Shown here: piece after piece, positions 1 through 8,492 of the stretch
How the letters are laid out: each line of letters begins with the position of its first letter
Position numbering within the stretch: position 1 is the first letter of the stretch
DNA from: Arthrobacter sp. ISL-95
GTDB lineage: Bacteria; Actinomycetota; Actinomycetes; Actinomycetales; Micrococcaceae
Assembly: GCF_018613695.1 (NCBI RefSeq)
Contig: NZ_JAGGPR010000003.1
Coordinates: 334,372-398,371, forward strand
Reading direction: 5' to 3'
Length of the DNA: 64,000 bases
The notes under the pieces: model-generated
The model's input: only the letters and a program-made list of their open reading frames with translations
The model's database searches: none
Told to the model about the DNA's origin: nothing
Made by a program: the position numbers and the translations under genes

Positions 1-2020
1 CGAAACCCTTCACGTTGGCGAAGACGAAAGCAGCGTCATACCGCTCCGCGTAGTCGCCGGTGGCTTCCTCGGACACGACTCGCATGAAGTTCATACCCGG
101 CTCCCCTGCTGCTTCTCGCTGCTCGGCGGTCTTGAACACGCTGACGTCAAAACCAGCAGCTTCCAGCTCTTCCCGGACGGTGTCCAGGTAAGCCAACGGA
201 TCGGCGCGGGTGAAGTCGGCGCCACCGGAGATGCCATAGAGACGGATCCGTGGATGTGTCTGAGGCGTGATCGGCAGGTTGTGCGCCGTGTCCTTCACCA
301 GGGTGACGGTCTTCTCAGCCACCTCGGCGGCGATTGCGCGGTGGGCTTCACTGCCGATCACAGCCAAGGCATCGGCTGCAGGAACCAAAGATTCCCGGGA
401 AGCGAGGTGCAGTCCGAGGCTCGCTTTCAGGCCAAGAATCCGGCGCAGGGCATCCTGCAATCGCCCTTCGGTGATCACGCCGGACTTGTAGCCATCCAGC
501 ATGTATCCGAAGTCTTCCTCGAGGTTCCGGAAGAACAGGAACATGTCGCAGCCGGCCGCAATGGTCGCAGGTACCAGGTCGCGCCGCTTCATGGCCTGCG
601 TTAGGCCAACCATCAGCGAAGCGTCCGTGAGGACGAGTCCGTTGAACCCAAGCTCGCCTCGAAGCAGATCCTGCAACAGTTCCGGAGCAAGGGTCGCCGG
701 CAGGATGTCAGCATCGGACAAACCTGGACGGAAATGCCGGGACACCTCCGGAGCGCCTATGTGGCCCACCATGATGGACTGCACGCCGTGACCAATCATT
801 TCGCGGTATACATGCCCGTAACTGGCGTCCCACTCGTCATAGCCAAGGGTGTTGTAGGACGTGACCACGTGCTGATCGCGCTCATCAATACCGTCGCCGG
901 GGAAGTGCTTCATGGCGCAAGCTGTGGGTGATTCACTGATTCCGTCGAAGTACTCCTTGGCCCGTTCCACCACAACTTCCGGGGTGTTGCCAAAAGCACG
1001 CGTGGAGATGACCGTGTTCCGCCAGCTGTAGTGGATGTCCACGATCGGAGCGAAGGCCCAGTTGCACCCGAGAGCGGCAGTCTCGACGCCGGCCACCCGG
1101 CCCATTTGCTTGGCAATGTTCTTGTCCGGATGCGAACCTGCCTGCAGGTGCGTGGACACGAACGTGCCGTCGTCGCAGCTGCCCGCGCCACCCATTTCCG
1201 GGTTGGACGCAATCAGCAGCGGAATCCGGGTTTTGGACTGCGCATAGCGGATATGTTCCTGCACGGCCGATGAAGGACCGGGACGGTAGCGCATACCGCC
1301 CACGTGGAAGTTCTCCAGCACGCCGTCGAGGTACGCCGGGGAGTAATCGTTGTTGTGGTTGATGAACAGCTGACCGATTTTCTCTTCCAGCGTCATGGAA
1401 CCGATGGCGCTCTCCACCCACTCCACCGCGGCGTCGTCAAGATTGAACGGGGCCGCTTTGAGGTCCACAAGGAACGGTCCCGAGGATGCCCCCGGCAAGG
1501 CATTGAGCCCCGCGACTGCTTCATTCACCATGTCCTCCACGGAGTTGTCGATATCCACCACCATCCCTGCTTCGTGGTCCTGTAACGGTTCCAGAGTGGC
1601 CAGCTGCGAGTCGAGGAGCGAGGCCGGCATGAAGTGTCCGGGCCGGGCAGTCATGCGCGCGTTCAGTAACTCGCGTGTGCCGTGCAGGTGCACGAACACC
1701 ACGGACGGATCGGCGCTGCGGATGATGTCCCGGTACGAGCGCTTGAGCGCGCTGCACGCGATGACAAGAGCAGAGTTCGACGCCGGGAATCGCCTGCCGA
1801 TTTCGGCCAACCACGGCGCGTGGTCGTCGTCGTTCAGCGGAGTACCGGAGGCCATCTTGTCGATATTCGCATGGGGGTGCAGCGAATCGCCGTCGAGAAA
1901 TTCAGCGCCGAGGCGTTCCGCGAGGGCGGCTCCGATGGTGCTCTTGCCGCAGCCGGCCACGCCCATCACCACGATGTGGTGGCGGCGTCCGGCTGCAAAC
2001 GAATTAGATTTACCAGTCAT
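1..2020 (-). CDS. Gluconokinase / glycoside hydrolase family 3 fusion protein (partial, runs off left edge)
   Basis: One uninterrupted frame of 673 codons carries two enzymes. Residues 1-170 are a GntK-type gluconokinase (gluconate + ATP to 6-phosphogluconate) with P-loop GVAGCGKST at 20-28 and FLDGDSLHPHANIDKM after it. After a linker of about 25 residues, residues from about 195 onward are a family 3 glycoside hydrolase: MTLEEKIGQLF from 209, KHFPGDG at 371-377 followed by a D-x-H pair (DERDQH), and the predicted nucleophile Asp466 in VLTDAS. The start codon (2018-2020), Met164 (1529-1531), Met209 (1394-1396) and the codon at 2-4 are all in register. The gene starts 7 bases after the manD stop, so it is probably the last gene of the uronate operon. 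The ATG has only a weak GGTGAG ribosome site. No signal peptide is present, so the hydrolase should act on imported glycosides in the cytoplasm. The substrate is unknown; a glucuronide would fit the context (inference). Confidence 0.85.
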   Translation of the reverse strand, partial: MTGKSNSFAAGRRHHIVVMGVAGCGKSTIGAALAERLGAEFLDGDSLHPHANIDKMASGTPLNDDDHAPWLAEIGRRFPASNSALVIACSALKRSYRDIIRSADPSVVFVHLHGTRELLNARMTARPGHFMPASLLDSQLATLEPLQDHEAGMVVDIDNSVEDMVNEAVAGLNALPGASSGPFLVDLKAAPFNLDDAAVEWVESAIGSMTLEEKIGQLFINHNNDYSPAYLDGVLENFHVGGMRYRPGPSSAVQEHIRYAQSKTRIPLLIASNPEMGGAGSCDDGTFVSTHLQAGSHPDKNIAKQMGRVAGVETAALGCNWAFAPIVDIHYSWRNTVISTRAFGNTPEVVVERAKEYFDGISESPTACAMKHFPGDGIDERDQHVVTSYNTLGYDEWDASYGHVYREMIGHGVQSIMVGHIGAPEVSRHFRPGLSDADILPATLAPELLQDLLRGELGFNGLVLTDASLMVGLTQAMKRRDLVPATIAAGCDMFLFFRNLEEDFGYMLDGYKSGVITEGRLQDALRRILGLKASLGLHLASRESLVPAADALAVIGSEAHRAIAAEVAEKTVTLVKDTAHNLPITPQTHPRIRLYGISGGADFTRADPLAYLDTVREELEAAGFDVSVFKTAEQREAAGEPGMNFMRVVSEEATGDYAERYDAAFVFANVKGF

Positions 2021-2027
2021 GACTGTC

Positions 2028-3257
2028 TCACCAATCATGAACCGTACCGTCCACGAGGCGGTTGTACGGCAGGTAGGCCTGCTGGTACGGGAAGGCCGCG
2101 GCGGCTTCTTCGTTGAACTCGACGCCGATGCCGGGGTTGTCGCCCGGGTGCAGGTAGCCGTCCTTGAAGGTCATGGACTGCTGGAAGACCTCGTTGGTCT
2201 TGTCCGAGTGCTGCATGTATTCCTGGATGCCGTAGTTGTGGATGGCCAGGCCTACGTGCAGCTGGGCGGCGAAACCTACCGGGGAGATGTCCGTGGGACC
2301 GTGGAAACCGGATTTGATCTGGTACTGGGCCGCGAAGTCCATGACCTTCTTCAGCGGTGAGATACCGCCAAAGTGGGTGGAGGCTGCGCGGACGTAGTCG
2401 ATCAGTTGTTCCTTGATGAGGGTCTGGAAGTCGAATACGGTGTTGAAGATTTCGCCGATAGCCAGCGGGGTGGTGGTGTGCTGGCGGACCAGACGCAGGC
2501 CTTCCTGGTTCTCGGCCGGGGTGCAGTCCTCCAGCCAGAAGAGATCGTATGGTTCCAGCGCCTTGCCGAGCTTGGCGGCTTGGATTGGCGTCATACGGTG
2601 GTGGCCATCATGCAGCAAGGGAATTTCCGGGCCGAACTCGTTGCGGACAGCCTCGAAAACGGTGGGCAGGTGGCGGAGGTAGGCGCGGGTGTCCCAGTCC
2701 TCTTCCAGGGGGAAGTTTCCGCGGCCCGCGGGCTCGTAGTCATAGCGCTCACCCGAGGCCTGGGCCTGCGCAGCCACACCGTAGACGGCCTTGATGCCAG
2801 GTACTGCTGTTTGGATGCGGATGGACTTGTAGCCCAGTTCAAGGTGCTCACGCACGGAGTCGAACAGGGACGGAATGTCCGCGCCCGAGGCGTGGCCGTA
2901 AGCGCGCAGCCCGTTGCGGGAAGCGCCACCCAGCAGCTGGTAAACCGGCATGCCCGCGATTTTTCCCTTGATGTCCCACAGAGCCATGTCGACAGCGGCA
3001 ATCGCGGCCATGGTCACGGGCCCGCGGCGCCAGTACGAGCTGCGGTAAAGGAACTGCCACGTGTCCTCGATCCGGTGCGGATCTTTGCCGATCAGCAGCT
3101 GCGCCACGTGCTCTCTGAGGTAGGCGGCGACGGCGAGTTCACGGCCGTTGAGCGTGGCGTCACCGATGCCCGTCACACCGTCCTCCGTGGTGATGCGCAG
3201 GGTGACGAAGTTGCGGGACGGGCTGGTCACAAAGACTTCAGCGGCAATGATTTTCAC
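2028..3257 (-). CDS. manD: D-mannonate dehydratase, enolase superfamily
   Basis: This 409-residue protein would dehydrate D-mannonate to 2-keto-3-deoxy-D-gluconate, the last step of the glucuronate branch before kinase and aldolase. It matches the ManD/RspA type of the enolase superfamily in length and motifs: [10 protein letters not shown] near residue 140, the metal and acid residues in [13 protein letters not shown] and AIGEIFN, and the catalytic histidine in GFHGPTD. The start is GTG with an AAGGA site 6 bases upstream. It lies 38 bases after uxuB in the same direction and has its own promoter-like sequence overlapping the uxuB stop. Some ManD homologues have little activity on mannonate, but the uxaC-uxuB context supports the classical role. 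Confidence 0.9.
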   Translation of the reverse strand: MKIIAAEVFVTSPSRNFVTLRITTEDGVTGIGDATLNGRELAVAAYLREHVAQLLIGKDPHRIEDTWQFLYRSSYWRRGPVTMAAIAAVDMALWDIKGKIAGMPVYQLLGGASRNGLRAYGHASGADIPSLFDSVREHLELGYKSIRIQTAVPGIKAVYGVAAQAQASGERYDYEPAGRGNFPLEEDWDTRAYLRHLPTVFEAVRNEFGPEIPLLHDGHHRMTPIQAAKLGKALEPYDLFWLEDCTPAENQEGLRLVRQHTTTPLAIGEIFNTVFDFQTLIKEQLIDYVRAASTHFGGISPLKKVMDFAAQYQIKSGFHGPTDISPVGFAAQLHVGLAIHNYGIQEYMQHSDKTNEVFQQSMTFKDGYLHPGDNPGIGVEFNEEAAAAFPYQQAYLPYNRLVDGTVHDW

Positions 3258-3292
3258 AGCTTTTCCTTTCGGGATGTGGCTGGGTCAGTACA

Positions 3293-3329
3293 GTTTTAGC
3301 TTCGATTGCCAACGGTGGCAATCGGTTGC
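3293..3329 (-). promoter_or_regulatory. Internal promoter and LacI-type operator upstream of manD
   Basis: Read on the minus strand, GCAACCGATTGCCA (3316-3329) shares the CAACCG(A/G)TTG core found at three other sites in this locus. TTGCCA (3316-3321), a 17-base spacer and TAAAAC (3293-3298) form a plausible -35/-10 pair. The -10 overlaps the uxuB stop codon. This would let manD and the fusion gene be transcribed separately under the same repressor. Confidence 0.5.
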
Positions 3330-4666
3330 ATTGCTCTTGCGAATTCATGGCTAAGCTTGTGGACGAGCTCCACTACCGCAGAATCCCGGGCGAGCTCAGA
3401 ATCGAGCAACGCTACAAGCGCAGCAGTGCGCCCAAGGCCGGCAAGCTGGTTGGCCTCCGCCACCGCGCCGGACTGCGGGTCCTGCAGGCCGGGGTTCGAC
3501 TCCACGTACGCGGCCCACACGGCGATCATTCGGGCCGCACCGACGCCGCTCCGGCCCGCCTCACGCTCAGCGCGGAGCACAGGGATGGCCCGCATCCGGA
3601 GCTTGGTGCTGGCGTCCATGGCGATTTGAGCCAGGTGGTGGGCGATCCGTGAATTACTGAAGCGGTCCAGCAATGCCTCCCTGTACTCGGGGATGCGCAA
3701 ATCATCGCCGGCAAGGTGGCGGGATGCTTCATCCCAGAACTCCTCCACAGCTTGCAAGCACACCGGATCAGCCAAGGCTTCGGCAACAGTAGTGTGTCCG
3801 CGAAGCTGGCCAGCATAGGCCAGGATGGAGTGCGCGCCGTTGAGGAGCCACAGCTTGCGGTTTTCGTAGGGCTCTATGTGGTCCACGAACACTGCGCCGG
3901 CATCCTCCCAGCGGGGCCGCCCTGCGGGGAAGTGACCGCTGAGCACCCAGTTGCGGAAGGGCTCGGCCACCACCGGCGCTTCATCCCGGTAGCCGCACTC
4001 GCGGGCTACCAACTGAACATCCTCAGCGGTGGTGCGCGGGGTGATTCTGTCCACTGAGGTGCTCACGAAGCTGACGTTGGCATCAACCCAGTCCGCCAAC
4101 CCGGCGTCGAACCCGCCGGCAAGGTTGACTACCGCATGGCGCGCCACATTGCCGTTGTCCGAGAGGTTGTCGCAGGAAACAACGGCGAGGGGACCGGCGT
4201 CGGCGTCCCTGCGTGCGGCGAGGCCGCGGACCAATCGCCCCAACGGCGTCGTGGGATCCTGGCCGGAAAGGAGCAGCCTGACGTCGTCGGCACCAAACCC
4301 GTAGGCGGCTTCGGTGATGGTCAGCGTGACCACAGCCGTTTCGGGCGCTGCCACCAGTTCAACCAAGCGCTGTACGTTGGCACCATCCACGGCTTCCACG
4401 ATGCTGCCCACCACCTCGAACGAGTCGCCCGAGTCAGCACGCTCCACTACGGTGAATAGCCCGTCTTGGGCGGCCAGGACCTTGGCAGCATCCGGGCGGC
4501 GGCCGGTGAAGGAGGCAATGCCCCACTCCCCCGCGTCGCCCGCGTGCTGCGTAAACCACGCCTGATGCGAACGGTGGAACGCACCAAGACCCAGGTGGAC
4601 AATGCGCACGGGAGCCTTGGGGTGAGGGGCAACGTCGTGGCCAAGGCGCGGAAGTTCGGCGGTCAT
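3296..4666 (-). CDS. uxuB: Fructuronate reductase (D-mannonate oxidoreductase)
   Basis: This 456-residue member of the long-chain mannitol dehydrogenase family would reduce D-fructuronate to D-mannonate with NADH. The N-terminal Rossmann segment reads VRIVHLGLGAFHRSHQAW at about residues 21-38, the usual GxGxFHRxH signature. The C-terminal domain has the expected LWLLNGAHSILAYAG and RISNSRI-like helices (RFSNSRIAHH). The start ATG overlaps the uxaC stop in an ATGA, so the two are translationally coupled. Tagaturonate reductase (UxaB) is a close alternative, but the manD neighbour points to the mannonate branch. Confidence 0.88.
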   Translation of the reverse strand: MTAELPRLGHDVAPHPKAPVRIVHLGLGAFHRSHQAWFTQHAGDAGEWGIASFTGRRPDAAKVLAAQDGLFTVVERADSGDSFEVVGSIVEAVDGANVQRLVELVAAPETAVVTLTITEAAYGFGADDVRLLLSGQDPTTPLGRLVRGLAARRDADAGPLAVVSCDNLSDNGNVARHAVVNLAGGFDAGLADWVDANVSFVSTSVDRITPRTTAEDVQLVARECGYRDEAPVVAEPFRNWVLSGHFPAGRPRWEDAGAVFVDHIEPYENRKLWLLNGAHSILAYAGQLRGHTTVAEALADPVCLQAVEEFWDEASRHLAGDDLRIPEYREALLDRFSNSRIAHHLAQIAMDASTKLRMRAIPVLRAEREAGRSGVGAARMIAVWAAYVESNPGLQDPQSGAVAEANQLAGLGRTAALVALLDSELARDSAVVELVHKLSHEFARAMQPIATVGNRS

Positions 4667-6069
4667 AGCTTGAATACCCGTCGGGGTGAGGTATCGACGA
4701 CGTCGAGGATCAGCTCGTGCGCACGGTCTTCAGTAACGCGGTGTTCGGCTACAAGGCGCGCGAGGAAGGACGCCTCGATCCTGCGGGAGGCGTCGTGCCG
4801 TGCGGGAATGGAGCAGAACGCACGGGTGTCATCAATGAAGCCGGAGGACCGCGAGAAGCCGGCAGTCTCTGTCACTGCGGAGCGGAAGCGCAACATGGCG
4901 TCCGGGGCATCGAGGAACCACCACGGCGCACCGATGTAAACGGACGGGTAGAAACCGGCCAACGGCGCGAGTTCCCGGGAGAAAACGGTCTCATCCAGGG
5001 TGAAGAGCACCAGGTGGAAATCCTTGGCCGTGCCGAAGTCCTGCAGCAACGGTCGGATGGCCTCGGTGTAGTTCACCGCAAACGGAATGTCGTGGCCGGT
5101 GTCGGCGCCAAACTCAGTGAACGTAGGTTCATGGTGGTTCCGGTAGGAGCCCGGGTGGATGGTCATGACCAAGCCGTCGGCCACTGACATGCGCGCCATC
5201 TGGTACATCATGTGGGCCTCGAACGCATCACGTTCAGCAGCCGTTGCCTTGCCGGCACGCGCCCGGTCAAAGAGTGCTTGCGCTTCTGCGGCATCCAGTT
5301 TGAGGGTGGCCGGGGTGCGGACGCCGTGGTCTGCCGACACCGCGCCGTGCTCCACAAAATAGCGACGGCGGTTTTCCAGGGCCGCGATGTAGCCGGCGTA
5401 GCCGGCTGCACCGTCGGCCGCGGTTTCGATCAAACGGTCAACGTTGGCGCCCCAGTTGGGGTGCGCCACGTTCAGGTAGGCGTCGGGCCGGAACGTGGGG
5501 AGCACGCGGCCGTTGAAGCTGGGGTCCTCAGTGAGGGCCTTGTGGCTGGCGAGGTTGTCCAGGGGGTCATCCGTAGTAGCCAGGACCTCAATGTTGAAGT
5601 CCTTAAAGAGCTGCCGCGGACGGAAGTCCGGCTCAACCAGCTTTGCGGAGATAGCGTCATAGCTGGCGTCAGCCGGCATCTCGCTGAGATCCGCGCCGAG
5701 TTTGAACACATCGTTGAATTGGGTGCGCAACCAGTAACCGGAGGCAGTGCCCTCGAACAACGGCCAGGCCTGAACGAACTGCCTCCAGATCTCCCGCGAG
5801 TCGGGGGCGGAAGCCGTCCCTGTCAGTAACTGATCCATCGGAACACCGTTGGCGTGAATCAAGCGGGTGACGTAGTGGTCCGGGCTGACCAGGAGTGCTG
5901 CGGGATCGGGGAACGGCGTGTTCTGTTCGATGACAGCAGCGTCAACGTGGCCGTGCGGAGAAATGATGGGCAGGTCCTGGACGCGCTCCAGCAAGGACCG
6001 CGCGATGCTGCGCGTCCCGGGATCTGCGGGCAGGAGCCTGTCAGGGTGTGCGGCAATGGACTGTGACAT
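4663..6069 (-). CDS. uxaC: Uronate isomerase
   Basis: This 468-residue cytoplasmic isomerase converts D-glucuronate to D-fructuronate (and galacturonate to tagaturonate). It has the amidohydrolase-fold signature ISPHGHVDAA near residue 37, the family's metal-site HxH. NVAHPNWGANVDRL and MTIHPGSYRNHHEPTF are further family blocks, and the length is typical. It is the first gene of a leftward operon uxaC-uxuB-manD-gntK/GH3. The ATG follows a -10-like hexamer by only 6 bases and has no ribosome-binding site, so the message is probably leaderless. A LacI-type operator covers the -35. Confidence 0.93.
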   Translation of the reverse strand: MSQSIAAHPDRLLPADPGTRSIARSLLERVQDLPIISPHGHVDAAVIEQNTPFPDPAALLVSPDHYVTRLIHANGVPMDQLLTGTASAPDSREIWRQFVQAWPLFEGTASGYWLRTQFNDVFKLGADLSEMPADASYDAISAKLVEPDFRPRQLFKDFNIEVLATTDDPLDNLASHKALTEDPSFNGRVLPTFRPDAYLNVAHPNWGANVDRLIETAADGAAGYAGYIAALENRRRYFVEHGAVSADHGVRTPATLKLDAAEAQALFDRARAGKATAAERDAFEAHMMYQMARMSVADGLVMTIHPGSYRNHHEPTFTEFGADTGHDIPFAVNYTEAIRPLLQDFGTAKDFHLVLFTLDETVFSRELAPLAGFYPSVYIGAPWWFLDAPDAMLRFRSAVTETAGFSRSSGFIDDTRAFCSIPARHDASRRIEASFLARLVAEHRVTEDRAHELILDVVDTSPRRVFKL

Positions 6070-6075
6070 AGGTCA

Positions 6076-6117
6076 ATCTTGCGTTCCGGTTCCACAGTTT
6101 GTCAACCGGTTGCCAAA
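6076..6117 (-). promoter_or_regulatory. uxaC promoter with overlapping LacI-type operator, leaderless start
   Basis: On the minus strand, the 20-bp near-palindrome at 6098-6117 has arms TTTGGCAACC and GGTTGACAAA with one mismatched pair. It contains the -35 TTGACA (6100-6105). An 18-base spacer leads to the -10 CAAGAT (6076-6081), and the uxaC ATG begins 6 bases later. Transcription would therefore start at or next to the A of ATG. A repressor bound here would block the -35. Confidence 0.6.
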
Positions 6118-6161
6118 TATTGCCACCCTGTTGCATTCAGTTGTTCAGCAGGACGCTGTGG

Positions 6162-7208
6162 TTAGGCGAGGAGCCGTCCGCTGGACCCTCGCACTACGAG
6201 TTCCGTTTCCACCCGGACAGCCTCGCCCGGGGCCTCATGGCCCTGCAGCATATCCAAGAGGATGGTCACGGCGCGGGTGCCGCACTCCCCCAAAGGAGAG
6301 CGCACTGTGGTCAACGCGGGCGTAGTGAAATCGGCCCCAAAAATGTCGTCGAAGCCAACAATGCTGATCTGGTCCGGGACGCTCATTCCGCCGGCCTGAA
6401 GTTCCTGCATCAAACCGATGGCCAGGAGGTCGTTGTAGGTGATCACCGCCGTCGCCCCGCTCTCCAGCACGTCGCGCGCAACTTGCCTGCCGCCGTCCAC
6501 CGTTGGTTTGGACGACTCAAGGCGCACCGCGCTGAGCTTGGACCACTCAGCAGCGGCTTTGACGCCGTCCCATCGGCGGGCAGTCATCCAGGACTGCTTG
6601 GGACCGGCAACGTAGGCGAGCTTTTCGTGGCCGTTGGCGGCCAGGCTGCGTACGGCTTCGCTGATGCCCTTGTTGACATCCGGAACCACACACGGGACAC
6701 CGGTGATCTCACGGTTGATGACGGCTACGGGCTTGTCAGCAGCCAAGGCCCGGATCTGGTCATCGTCCATGCGGGGACTCGCCAGGATGAGTCCGTCCAC
6801 GGTGCTCAGCAGGCGCCGGGCGGCGGTTACTTCGGTTTCCGGTGACTCCGCGGACTCAGCCAGAACCAGCGTGTAATCACGGGCGGATCCGGTGGTTTCC
6901 GCGCCGCGAATGATGTCAAAGAACGTGGGGTTGGTGATGTCTGCCACGATCAACCCGATGGTCTGGGTACGGCCGGTGGGGAGGGCACGGGCAAACGGAT
7001 TGACCTGATAGTTCAGCTCAGCCGCGGCGTCCTCAATGATCTTCTGCGTCTTGGCGCTAACGCGGCCCGGCTTACTTAGGGCCCGGGACACGGTAGAGGG
7101 ATTCACGCCCGCCAACTTGGCGATGTCGTAAATCGTGGCAGAGGACTTCTCCCCCCGGCCTCGTCTGGTGGGGGTGGTCGCTGCTCCAGCGCTCGTCAGG
7201 TCAGTCAC
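6162..7208 (-). CDS. LacI-family transcriptional regulator
   Basis: This is a sugar-responsive repressor of about 348 residues. The N-terminal LacI helix-turn-helix reads TIYDIAKLAGVNPSTVSRAL and is followed by the hinge and a periplasmic-binding-protein-like sensor domain (IGLIVADITNPTFFDIIRG; IVGFDDIFGADF; C-terminal LTTVRSPLGECGTRA). The frame opens further upstream, inside a terminator, so GTG at 7206-7208 (VTDLTSAGAA) is preferred, although its ribosome site is poor. It sits between the uxaC operon and the ABC transporter operon, both with LacI-type operators, and is the likely local repressor together with the paralogue near 17 kb. The inducer is unknown; a uronate or glycoside intermediate is inferred. 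Confidence 0.85.
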   Translation of the reverse strand: MTDLTSAGAATTPTRRGRGEKSSATIYDIAKLAGVNPSTVSRALSKPGRVSAKTQKIIEDAAAELNYQVNPFARALPTGRTQTIGLIVADITNPTFFDIIRGAETTGSARDYTLVLAESAESPETEVTAARRLLSTVDGLILASPRMDDDQIRALAADKPVAVINREITGVPCVVPDVNKGISEAVRSLAANGHEKLAYVAGPKQSWMTARRWDGVKAAAEWSKLSAVRLESSKPTVDGGRQVARDVLESGATAVITYNDLLAIGLMQELQAGGMSVPDQISIVGFDDIFGADFTTPALTTVRSPLGECGTRAVTILLDMLQGHEAPGEAVRVETELVVRGSSGRLLA

Positions 7209-7234
7209 CGCTCCATCGTAGACCGCTTGGCAAC

Positions 7235-7274
7235 AAAAAAAGCCGGTTGCCATGCATTGATCACGGCAACCGGC
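7235..7274 (-). terminator. Rho-independent terminator of the transporter/oxidoreductase operon
   Basis: On the minus strand a perfect 10-bp stem, GCCGGTTGCC paired with GGCAACCGGC (7265-7274 and 7242-7251), has a 13-base loop and is followed by seven T (7235-7241). It lies 9 bases beyond the stop of the 7284-8450 gene. The stem arms carry the same GGTTGCC/GGCAACC words as the LacI half-sites of this locus. Confidence 0.85.
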
Positions 7275-7283
7275 CCGCTCTGG

Positions 7284-8450
7284 CTATGAACGCTCGGGGA
7301 ACTTGCCCTCTTCAGCGATGCGCTTGTTGAGCTCCTGCAGGAATACATCCTCGTCAAAGTCCAAGGACACTTCCTTTCCCGTCCAGCTGGAAAGGTGGAT
7401 GGCGTTGGCCAGGCGAACGCCGTTGATGCCGTCTGAGCCTGGAGCCAGCAGCGGAGTTCCGTCCAGGATGTTGGCCGCAAAGTTCTCCAGGACGCCGGCG
7501 TGCTGGCCGCCCCACGCAGACTCGAACTCGATCACCTCGCTGTTGTACAACTCCTCGCGGTTCAGCTGGCCCATGAAGAGCTTGCGGACGCCGTCCATAT
7601 CCATTGAGTCGCTGATTTCCCGCTCGGGTTTGACCAAGCGGGTGACGGTGGCAACCTTGCTGTCCTCCACCACGATCTTGCCTTGGTCGCCCAGGATTTC
7701 GAACCTGTCGGTTCCCACGATGTCGTGGGTGGCTGTCACGAAAACGCCCGTGGCGCCGTCGCCGTAGTCCACAACTGCCGTGACTTCATCTTCGACGGCG
7801 ATGTCACGGCGGAAACCGTACGCCACCTTGGAGTACACGGACTGGGGGACGCCACAGATCCACTGCCAAAGGTCCAGCTGGTGCGGGGCCTGGTTGACCA
7901 GGACGCCACCGCCCTCACCGCCCCACGTAGCGCGCCACTCGCTGGAGTTGTAGTAACCCTGCGGGCGCCACCAGTTGGTGATGATCCAGTTGGAGCGGCG
8001 GATCTTGCCGATCTCGCCGTTATCGACGATTTCCTTGAGCTTCTTGTACAGGGGGTTGTTGCGCTGATTGAACATGATGCCGAAGGAAAGTTCCGGCTTG
8101 GAGGCGGCGAACTCGTTCAGTTCCTTGACCTGCTTGGTGTAGACACCGGCGGGCTTCTCCACGAGCGCGTGGATGTTGCGCTTAAGGGTTTCGATGCCCA
8201 TCTCCGGGTGAAGGAAGTGCGGCACGCAGGTGACGATCGCGTCCACGGAACCGCTTTCGAGCAGGGCGATGTAGTCGTCAAAGAACGGGACATCCGGGTA
8301 CAGCGAGGCGGCGAGTTCCTTCTTGGCGGGATCAATATCGCAGATGGCGCCGATTTCCATGTTGGGCACCAGGCCGTCCGTGATGAACTTGGCGTAGGCG
8401 CCGCCTTGCTGGCCCAGGCCGATGATGCCGAGGCGTACTTTCTTGCTCAT
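7284..8450 (-). CDS. Gfo/Idh/MocA-family oxidoreductase
   Basis: This is an NAD(P)-dependent sugar dehydrogenase of 388 residues. The Rossmann domain begins LGIIGLGQQGGAY, and the family EKP motif is in ALVEKPAGVYTKQV near residue 97, with EGGGVLVNQAPHQLDLWQW as the central substrate-domain block. A site AGGAG precedes the ATG. It is the last gene of the leftward transporter operon, directly after an AP-endonuclease-2-type isomerase. That pairing is known from enzymes that oxidise C3 of a glycoside and then epimerise or eliminate (for example YcjS/YcjR of E. coli). The substrate cannot be read from sequence. It is not closely similar to the 14856-15863 paralogue, so two different oxidation steps are likely. 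Confidence 0.85.
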   Translation of the reverse strand: MSKKVRLGIIGLGQQGGAYAKFITDGLVPNMEIGAICDIDPAKKELAASLYPDVPFFDDYIALLESGSVDAIVTCVPHFLHPEMGIETLKRNIHALVEKPAGVYTKQVKELNEFAASKPELSFGIMFNQRNNPLYKKLKEIVDNGEIGKIRRSNWIITNWWRPQGYYNSSEWRATWGGEGGGVLVNQAPHQLDLWQWICGVPQSVYSKVAYGFRRDIAVEDEVTAVVDYGDGATGVFVTATHDIVGTDRFEILGDQGKIVVEDSKVATVTRLVKPEREISDSMDMDGVRKLFMGQLNREELYNSEVIEFESAWGGQHAGVLENFAANILDGTPLLAPGSDGINGVRLANAIHLSSWTGKEVSLDFDEDVFLQELNKRIAEEGKFPERS

Positions 8451-8492
8451 GAATGCAATCTCCTGTGCTGAAAACTTCGAAGGTATTGAAAT

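Noticed and set aside
3484..3500. tRNA T-loop-like GGTTCGACTCC
   Set aside because: It lies inside uxuB and no acceptor or anticodon stem can be drawn around it.
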